DNA from: Pseudomonadota bacterium
GTDB taxonomy: Bacteria > Pseudomonadota > Alphaproteobacteria > Rhizobiales > Phreatobacteraceae
Direction of reading: 5' to 3'
NCBI GenBank assembly: GCA_023416965.1
Contig: JAEZGJ010000088.1
Coordinates: 1-12,114 of the forward strand
DNA length: 12,114 nt
The notes below the pieces were generated by a model, which had not been told where the DNA came from, did not search any database, and was given only the letters and a program-made list of their open reading frames with translations. Position 1 is the first letter of the stretch. Every line of letters begins with the position of its first letter. Position numbers and translations under genes: made by a program. Below are positions 7,105 through 12,114 of this stretch, in pieces.

Positions 7105-8145
7105 TCAGGCCGCCTGCCGGCCGGCGAGCGGCAGGCCGACGATCAGGTTCTGCGGCTTGACCCGGAGGATCATGTCCTCGGTCAGTGCCATGATGAGATA
7201 GACGGGCTTGCCGGCGAGTTTCGGGTCGACGGTGCGCGGGTCGGCGAAATCGAGGCGGAACAGGCCGCAGACGCGGCTCTGGTCGGCCGGGTCCACCGGC
7301 TCGCCGCGCCAGAGCCTGTTGCCGATGGCGGTGGCCTCGGCGTCCAGGCCGACGAACCAGCGCCAGTCCGCATCCTCGATGCGCTCGACCGGGACGATCG
7401 TCGTCTCGACGGCCAGCATGTGGGCGATCCAGGTCTCCAGCGCCCGGCACAGGGCCTCGCGGGAGCGCGGATCGCCGCCGAGGTTGAAGACCATGGAGAA
7501 GGCGTCTGAGCGCGACCAGTAGGTGGGCGCGGTCTCGTCGGTCATCACCTCGAGGTCGCCCATGGCGTCGGTCCCCATCATGGCGGCGAGGGGCGAGGTG
7601 TGGAGCAGCGCCTGGCGCTCGGCCTCGAAGCTCTCGATCAGCTCCTGGTCGGCGAGAAGCAGGGTGCCCTCCTTCAGCGATCCCTTCTGCGGACGGAAGA
7701 GGAGCTCGGCGGCGCGCAGCACGAAGGGGTCCTCGCAGCCGTCGAGCGCATTGCGCAGGATGAGATGGACGAGCTGGTTGAGGAAGAGCGGCGGCACGCC
7801 CTTGGCGCCCTGGCGGACGATGGAGAGGTAGGCCGCCTCGATGCTCGGATGGGCGAGAAGCCGGTCGCGGAAGCCGATCATGAAACGCCAGTTCTCGCGG
7901 GCGTCCTCGTCGGCGAGGGCGTCGATCATGGCGGCGGTGACGGGGCGGCGCGGGGTGGCCATGAGCTCGGCATGAAGCGCGCGCTCGGCGGCGCAGGCCT
8001 CGGGCGGCGGCACCAGTTCAGGGCGGGCGAGATAGGCGAGGATCATCTCGTCGGTGACGGCGAGACCGCCGCCGTCGACCCTCCGGGTCATGTGGTGGCC
8101 GGAGGAGACCCAGAATTCCGTGACCGTGCGGGTGTCGATGGTCAT
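7105..8145 (-). CDS. DUF6352 family protein
   Basis: A 346-aa protein of unknown function that I recognise from alphaproteobacterial formate dehydrogenase neighbourhoods. Visible blocks: FWVSSGHHMT (11-20), RPELVPP (41-47), C51 with nearby E/H residues (AERALH, 53-58), NWRFMIGFRDRLL (85-97), VPPLFLNQLVHLILRNAL (117-134), DPFVLRAAELLFRPQ (139-153) and LLLADQEL (162-169). The first half looks alpha-helical; the second half is mixed and ends in hydrophobic strands. No signal peptide, membrane helix or known cofactor motif; C51, C137 and C221 or so are single cysteines. ATG 8145 overlaps the DUF6505 stop as ATGA, so translation is coupled. It is the longest of the accessory unknowns. Confidence 0.85.
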   Translation of the reverse strand: MTIDTRTVTEFWVSSGHHMTRRVDGGGLAVTDEMILAYLARPELVPPPEACAAERALHAELMATPRRPVTAAMIDALADEDARENWRFMIGFRDRLLAHPSIEAAYLSIVRQGAKGVPPLFLNQLVHLILRNALDGCEDPFVLRAAELLFRPQKGSLKEGTLLLADQELIESFEAERQALLHTSPLAAMMGTDAMGDLEVMTDETAPTYWSRSDAFSMVFNLGGDPRSREALCRALETWIAHMLAVETTIVPVERIEDADWRWFVGLDAEATAIGNRLWRGEPVDPADQSRVCGLFRLDFADPRTVDPKLAGKPVYLIMALTEDMILRVKPQNLIVGLPLAGRQAA

Positions 8146-8693
8146 TTGCGCGCCGCCATCATGTCGATCAGGTCCACCCGTTCCTCGGGTCCGTCATCCA
8201 CCTCCTCGTGGAAGGTGAAGGCACGCGCCGTGGCGTGCAGGCTGTCGGCACCGGCGGTCTTCTCGCGGGCGGCGAGGGTGCGGAACTGCTCGCGGATCTC
8301 GCCGGCCTCGAGCGCGCGGTGCATGGCGACGAGCGTGCCCTCGGGATGGTCGGCGAGGGAGGCGGCGAAGGCGAGCTCCTCCTCCGCGGCGGCGCGGGCG
8401 GCGTCCATGTCGGGCGCGCCGAGGCGGTCGACGAGATGGCGGGCGAGGCTGTCGACGGCCGCGCTGCGCTCCTCGGGCCGGATCGGCTGCGCGACGACGA
8501 GGGTCGAGAAGCCGAGGGACGAGCAGCCGACGAAGCCGGAGCGGAAGGCGGCGCGCTCCTTGCCGGCGAGAGCGGCGACGTCGCGGCCCCAGAACAGGAA
8601 CGAGCCGGTCACCGCCCATTCGCCGGGTTCGGCGGCGACCGGAAACACGAAAGTGTCGGAGGGGTCGAGGCGGATGGTCCGGAGCATCATCAC
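8142..8693 (-). CDS. DUF6505 family protein
   Basis: A 183-aa protein of unknown function, seen with formate dehydrogenase accessory genes in Hyphomicrobiales. It begins LRTIRLDPSDTFVFPVAAEP (residues 4-23), a strand-rich half carrying WAVTGSFLFWG (26-36) and RSGFVGCSSLGFSTLVV (51-67). It then becomes helical and rich in Ala/Glu (77-160), ending acidic. No signal peptide or membrane helix. The start is ambiguous: GTG 8693, ATG 8690 and ATG 8687 are consecutive codons. GGAGGG lies 8 nt before the GTG and 11 nt before the first ATG; I take the GTG, which gives a GTGA overlap with the ligase-like gene. Position 2 in the accessory operon. Role unknown. Confidence 0.83.
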   Translation of the reverse strand: MMMLRTIRLDPSDTFVFPVAAEPGEWAVTGSFLFWGRDVAALAGKERAAFRSGFVGCSSLGFSTLVVAQPIRPEERSAAVDSLARHLVDRLGAPDMDAARAAAEEELAFAASLADHPEGTLVAMHRALEAGEIREQFRTLAAREKTAGADSLHATARAFTFHEEVDDGPEERVDLIDMMAARK

Positions 8694-9439
8694 AGCTTCG
8701 GCCCTCCGGTGTCGCGGTCGAGCCAGGCGGCGGCCTTCAGCCCGTCAAGGAAGCCGAGGCGGCGTTTCATGTCGCCGACCGCCGGCCGGATGACGAGGTC
8801 ACCGTCGTCGGCGAGGGAGAGCGTGTCGCCCGGCCGGTCCTTGGCGAGGCGCTGCACATAGTCCGCGAGAACGGGCGCGAAGCCCTGGTGCTGCACGATG
8901 TCCACGGCACGCAGCAGGAAGCGGGCGAAGCTCTCCACGAGCATGGCCGGGCCGACGCCCTCGAAGCCCTCCTCGTCGAGGGCGGCGGCGGTCGGCGCCT
9001 GGCCGGGCTCCAGGAGGCCGGAAAAGGAGACGCGCACGCTCGCCGCGAAGACCAGCCAGTCCGGAACCTCGGTTTCGGCGCAGCGCTTCGGCCAACCGAG
9101 GCGGCCGCCGCCGACGAGGCCGCCGTCGAAGCGGATCGCGTCGGGAAAGGCGAAGGCGACGCTGCGCTCGGGCGGGCAGAGCGCGGCGATGGCGTCGGCC
9201 GTGGCGTTCATGCCCATGAAGAAGGCCTTGCGCGCCTCGGCCAGCGGCTGGTCCGGCTCGAGGATCACGGCGAATTCGGCGAGGTCGAAACGCCGCACCC
9301 AGACGATGGTGCCGGCGCCCTCCTCCGCCGCCGTGCGGCAGGCATGGGCGAAGGCATCGCCCGATTCGCGCAGGGGCACGGTGCGAAAGCCGGGCGGCAG
9401 GTCGAGGGTCGACGGGGCGCGGAGCGTGACGAGGGCCAT
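8690..9439 (-). CDS. Biotin/lipoate protein ligase-like protein (DUF4444 type), probably non-catalytic
   Basis: A 249-aa protein with the outline of a BirA/LplA fold. It has WVRRFDLAEFAVILEP (47-62) where ligases have the adenylate-binding loop and first strand, PLAEA then a helix (65-88), and FAFPDAIRFDGGLVGGGRL (96-114), which aligns by eye with the KWPND...KxxGIL region of BirA. The ligase lysine and the Gly/Arg-rich loop are not there. The C-terminal part (about 203-245, DDGDLVIRPAVGDM) fits the small DUF4444-like tail. ATG 9439 has AAGGGA 4 nt upstream; the frame runs far upstream, but that part is antisense to the FeS gene. First gene of the accessory operon, divergent from the FeS gene. 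It could bind a cofactor or a partner rather than lipoylate anything. Confidence 0.8.
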   Translation of the reverse strand: MALVTLRAPSTLDLPPGFRTVPLRESGDAFAHACRTAAEEGAGTIVWVRRFDLAEFAVILEPDQPLAEARKAFFMGMNATADAIAALCPPERSVAFAFPDAIRFDGGLVGGGRLGWPKRCAETEVPDWLVFAASVRVSFSGLLEPGQAPTAAALDEEGFEGVGPAMLVESFARFLLRAVDIVQHQGFAPVLADYVQRLAKDRPGDTLSLADDGDLVIRPAVGDMKRRLGFLDGLKAAAWLDRDTGGPKL

Positions 9440-9547
9440 GAGGTCCCTTGTTTCGGGGGCGCGGCGACAGGCCGGTCTGGTTCTTTTGACTGCTTCCAAT
9501 ATATGAAGACCCCACGCGGCGGGAAGAGCCGCGGGTCGGAGAGCGCG
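9440..9547. promoter_or_regulatory. Divergent promoter region between ligase-like gene and FeS gene
   Basis: The 108-nt gap between two divergent starts must hold the promoters for both units. Its centre (9481-9509) is A/T-rich in an otherwise G/C-rich stretch. On the minus strand TATATT (9504-9499) is a good -10 match for the accessory operon, but its -35 region is poor. On the plus strand TATATG (9500-9505) with CTGGTT (9477-9482, 17-nt spacing) is a weak pair. TTGACT at 9486-9491 is a good -35 hexamer without a -10 at proper spacing. A 6-bp hairpin (CGCGGC 9515-9520, GCCGCG 9528-9533) lies just before the FeS gene's ribosome binding site. Low certainty on exact elements. Confidence 0.45.
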
Positions 9548-11572
9548 ATGACGGCAGGCACCACATTCCTCTGCTCCTGCGAGGAAACCATGCCGCTGCA
9601 TGGGGAGACGGTGGCGAAGGCGTGCCGGACCAAGGTCCGCACGGCGGCCCAGCTCTGCCGCAAGGAGCTCGACTTCTTCAAGGCGGTGGCGGCCCAGGGC
9701 GTCGACATCACCGTCGCCTGCACGCAGGAAGCGCCGCTCTTCTCCGAGGTCGCCGAGGATCTCGGCCATGCGGGCCGCCTGACCTTCGCCAATGTGCGGG
9801 AACAGGCGGGCTGGTCGGCGGAGGCCGCGAAAGCCGGCCCGAAGACGGCGGCGCTGCTGGCCGCCGCGGCCGTGGAGATGCCGCCGATCCAGGCCGTGAC
9901 GCTGGAATCGAAGGGCGTCGCCCTCGTCTATGGCCGCGACGAGGTGGCCGTGGAGGTGGCGCGCCGGCTCTCGTCGAGCCTCGACGTGACCGTGCTGCTC
10001 ACCCGGCCGGGCGACATCGCGCCGCAGCGCGAGACCGCCTTCCCGGTCGTGAAAGGCACGATCACCACGGCGCGGGGCCATCTCGGCGCCTTCACCCTGG
10101 TGGTCGACGACTATGCCCTGCCCGCCCCCTCGTCGCGGCGGAGCTATCTGTGGCAGGCGCCGCGCAACGGCGCCTCCTCCTCTTCCGACCTCGTGATCGA
10201 TCTCTCCGGCGGCGTGCCGCTCTTCCCAGCCCACGAGCTGAGGCCCGGCTACCTGCGCGCCGACCCGCGCGATCCGGCCGCGGTGGAGAAGCTGATCGGC
10301 GAGGCCTCCAGCCTCGTCGGCACCTTCGACAAGCCGCGCTTCGTCACCTTCACGGCCGAACTCTGCGCCCATTCGCGCAACAAGATCACCGGCTGCACCC
10401 GCTGCCTCGACCTCTGCCCGACGGGCGCCATCAGCCCGGACGGCGATCACGTCGCCATCGACCCCGCCGTCTGCGCCGGCTGCGGCCAGTGCGCCGCCGC
10501 CTGCCCGACGGGGGCTGCGGCCTATGCGCTGCCGCCGGTCGATGCCCTGCTCGGCCGTCTGCGCGCGCTGCTGACGACCTATGCGGGGGCCGGCGGCACG
10601 GGCGCGGTGCTGCTCGTTCATGACGGCGACCACGGCCTGCCGCTGATCGACGCGCTGGCGCGCTTCGGCGCCGGGCTTCCGGCCCATGTGCTGCCGCTGC
10701 AGGTCAACGAGATCACTCAGGCCGGGCCGGAGCTCTTTGCTGCTGCCCTCGCCTATGGTGCGGCGGGCGTCGTCGTGCTCGGCCGGGCCAAGCCGAAGCA
10801 CGACCTCCTCGGGCTGATGCGGACCATGGAGACGACCCGCTCCGTCGTCGCCGCGCTCGGCTATGGTCCGGACGTGGTCAGGCTCATCGAGACGGACGAT
10901 CCCGACATGCTGGCCGAGGCGCTCGCGATCCCCTTCGCCGCCACGCCGTCGCCGAAGCCTTCCGCCTTCCTGCCGATGGGGACCAAGCGCGGCCTGCTCG
11001 AGCTCTCCTTCGTCGAACTGCACGACGCCGCCCCGGCGCCGGTGGACGTCATCCCGCTCCCGGCCGGCGCGCCCTTCGGCAAGGCGCATGTCGACCTCGA
11101 CGCCTGCACGCTTTGCCTCGCCTGCGTCTCCGCCTGTCCCACGGCGGCGCTCTCGGACAATCCCGAGAGGCCGATGCTGCGCTTCACCGAGAGCCTCTGC
11201 GTCCAGTGCGGCCTGTGCGAACAGACCTGCCCGGAGGATGCGATCGACCTCGTGCCGCAGCTCGACTTCGTCGCCTGGCGCGAGCCGCGGCGGGTGGTGA
11301 AGGAGGAGGAGCCCTTCCACTGCACCGCCTGCGGCAAGGCCTTCGGCACGAAGTCGACCATCGAGCGGATCGCCGCCAAGCTCGAGGGGCACTGGATGTT
11401 CTCCGGCGCCAATGCGGCGCGGCGCGAGGCGCTGTTCATGTGCGAGGACTGCCGCGTCGACCGGGTGGTCAACGAGGGCTTCGACCCCTATGCGGCGAAG
11501 GAGCGCCCGCGCGTGCGCACGACCGAGGACTATCTGGCCGAGGCCAAGGCCGGCAAGGACGGGCTCAACTGA
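9548..11572 (+). CDS. Multi-cluster 4Fe-4S binding protein of formate dehydrogenase loci
   Basis: A 674-aa soluble protein, no signal peptide or membrane helix, so cytoplasmic. Residues 1-250 hold scattered cysteines (C9, C11, C26, C37, C58) and no domain I can name. Two ferredoxin-like segments follow: C283-C286-C290 (with C273 as a possible fourth ligand), then C309-C312-C315-C319. Residues 330-480 look Rossmann-like (GAVLLVHDG, GAAGVVVLGRA). A second pair of [4Fe-4S] motifs lies at C520-C523-C526-C530 and C551-C554-C557-C561. The tail has C592-C595 and C632-C635, which resembles a zinc ribbon. ATG 9548 has GGAG 6 nt upstream; an in-frame ATG at 9503 is possible but lies in the A/T-rich promoter. 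It recurs beside Fdh3 loci in this group; an electron-transfer role is likely, its partner unknown. Confidence 0.88.
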   Translation: MTAGTTFLCSCEETMPLHGETVAKACRTKVRTAAQLCRKELDFFKAVAAQGVDITVACTQEAPLFSEVAEDLGHAGRLTFANVREQAGWSAEAAKAGPKTAALLAAAAVEMPPIQAVTLESKGVALVYGRDEVAVEVARRLSSSLDVTVLLTRPGDIAPQRETAFPVVKGTITTARGHLGAFTLVVDDYALPAPSSRRSYLWQAPRNGASSSSDLVIDLSGGVPLFPAHELRPGYLRADPRDPAAVEKLIGEASSLVGTFDKPRFVTFTAELCAHSRNKITGCTRCLDLCPTGAISPDGDHVAIDPAVCAGCGQCAAACPTGAAAYALPPVDALLGRLRALLTTYAGAGGTGAVLLVHDGDHGLPLIDALARFGAGLPAHVLPLQVNEITQAGPELFAAALAYGAAGVVVLGRAKPKHDLLGLMRTMETTRSVVAALGYGPDVVRLIETDDPDMLAEALAIPFAATPSPKPSAFLPMGTKRGLLELSFVELHDAAPAPVDVIPLPAGAPFGKAHVDLDACTLCLACVSACPTAALSDNPERPMLRFTESLCVQCGLCEQTCPEDAIDLVPQLDFVAWREPRRVVKEEEPFHCTACGKAFGTKSTIERIAAKLEGHWMFSGANAARREALFMCEDCRVDRVVNEGFDPYAAKERPRVRTTEDYLAEAKAGKDGLN

Positions 11573-11606
11573 GCTATTCCGCGCCGGTGGCTATTCCGCG
11601 CCGGTA
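11573..11606. repeat. 17-bp perfect tandem duplication between convergent genes
   Basis: The unit GCTATTCCGCGCCGGTG occupies 11573-11589. It recurs at 11590-11606, differing only at the last base, which is A. The second copy contains the last codons and TAG stop of the minus-strand cytochrome gene; the first copy fills almost the whole 18-nt spacer to the FeS gene stop. It looks like a replication-slippage duplication of the cytochrome gene's 3' end. No terminator hairpin fits in this spacer. Confidence 0.75.
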
Positions 11607-12114
11607 GCCCTGGCGATGAAGTCGACCAGGGCCTTGAGGTCGTCAGGATCGGTCACCTGCTGCTCGGGCATCTTGGTGCCCGGCGTATAGGCGTTCGGCC
11701 CGATCTCGAAGAGGCGCGCAATGGTCTCCTTCGTCCAGACGATGTCCATGCCGCGCAGGGCCGGCGAATAGTCGTATCCCGGCGCCGTGCCGATGCGCCG
11801 GCCGATGACGCCGTGCAGCGTCGGGCCGGCACGGTTGCCGTCGTCGGGGCCCAGCGTGTGGCAGGCCGAACAGGCGCGGAAGACCTCGGCTCCCGGATGG
11901 TCGGCGAGGCCGGCGAGGCGGTCGGAGGGCCGCGCCATGACGACGGCGCCGAGATGTTCGCCGGTGGAGGCGAGCCAGCGCCGCACCAGGCGGTCGCCGC
12001 CGCCGGTCATCAGTTCGTCGCTGCCGGGGCGAAAGGCCAGCGACCAGACCGGCAGGCCCGGGCCGACCAGCACCCGCTCGACCCGCCGCGAGGCCCGGGC
12101 GACGAGCGCGACGG
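11591..12114 (-). CDS. WD40 repeat-cytochrome c fusion protein (C-terminal part, cut by window edge)
   Basis: The frame is open to the right edge, so only the C-terminal 173 or so residues are visible. The first part is a WD40 blade: LPVWSLAFRPGSDE, then LMTGGGDRLVRRW and ASTGEHLG. A class I cytochrome c domain follows, with the CSACH haem motif (11858-11872), GPTLHGVIGR, a GYDYSPAL segment, and YTPGTKMP supplying the likely axial methionine. It ends at TAG 11591. A c-type haem requires periplasmic export, so the missing N-terminus should carry a signal peptide. It is convergent with the FeS gene, 18 nt apart. It may be an electron acceptor or sensor linked to formate oxidation, by position only. 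GTG 12073 is not a real start, because WD40-like coding continues upstream of it. Confidence 0.85.
   Translation of the reverse strand, partial: VALVARASRRVERVLVGPGLPVWSLAFRPGSDELMTGGGDRLVRRWLASTGEHLGAVVMARPSDRLAGLADHPGAEVFRACSACHTLGPDDGNRAGPTLHGVIGRRIGTAPGYDYSPALRGMDIVWTKETIARLFEIGPNAYTPGTKMPEQQVTDPDDLKALVDFIARATGAE

Noticed and set aside
9491..9510. Imperfect dyad CTTC...GAAG around an ATAT core, considered as a ModE-like molybdate box
   Set aside because: Only 4-bp outer arms match and the ModE consensus is not met.
8888..9547. N-terminal extension of the FeS gene on the plus strand
   Set aside because: It lies antisense to the ligase-like gene and lacks any recognisable domain. The start at 9548 follows an A/T-rich promoter and a ribosome binding site.
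9440..11392. Upstream extension of the ligase-like gene to give a 900-aa protein
   Set aside because: The extra part is antisense to the FeS gene, is Arg/Gly/Ala/Glu low complexity, and would cross the divergent promoter. ATG 9439 has its own ribosome binding site.

Overview
The window looks like chromosomal DNA of a GC-rich alphaproteobacterium, most likely of the order Hyphomicrobiales (Rhizobiales). The evidence is the strong G/C preference at third codon positions, which opens long antisense frames, and the gene set. That set is an Fdh3-type respiratory formate dehydrogenase followed by the uncharacterised families that accompany it in this group (TIGR02811-like Tat peptide, TorD-like chaperone, DUF3306, DUF3305, DUF6352, DUF6505, a biotin/lipoate-ligase-like protein and a multi-[4Fe-4S] protein). 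No tRNA, rRNA, transposon, CRISPR array or phage gene is visible. No gap between genes exceeds 300 bases.

The layout is simple. The first nine genes are on the minus strand, so in transcription order (right to left) they are: ligase-like protein (8690-9439), DUF6505 (8142-8693), DUF6352 (7105-8145), DUF3305 (6579-7094), DUF3306 (5896-6582), a 122-nt gap holding a perfect inverted repeat, then HTH-TorD (4964-5773), small Tat protein (4709-4933), fdh3A (1745-4696), fdh3B (1132-1728) and fdh3C (21-1040). The first five are packed with stop/start overlaps or a 10-nt gap and form one translationally coupled accessory operon. The enzyme operon follows. Divergently, on the plus strand, lies a 674-aa protein with four [4Fe-4S] motifs and a Zn-ribbon-like tail (9548-11572). 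Convergent with it, and cut by the right edge, is a WD40-cytochrome c fusion (11591-12114).

How the genes probably work together: Fdh3A (Mo- or W-bis-MGD, Cys-type) is exported by the Tat pathway with Fdh3B, probably after proofreading by the TorD-like protein. It oxidises formate in the periplasm and passes electrons through four [4Fe-4S] clusters of Fdh3B to the two-haem b membrane subunit Fdh3C and then to quinone. The five accessory proteins carry no visible export signals and are presumably cytoplasmic. Their conserved linkage suggests assembly, cofactor insertion or electron-transfer roles that the sequence alone cannot settle. The most interesting points are the HTH-TorD fusion with a palindrome in its own leader, the ligase-like protein that seems to have lost its catalytic residues, the coupled DUF6505-DUF6352-DUF3305-DUF3306 block, and the apparent move of a membrane anchor from the beta to the gamma subunit.
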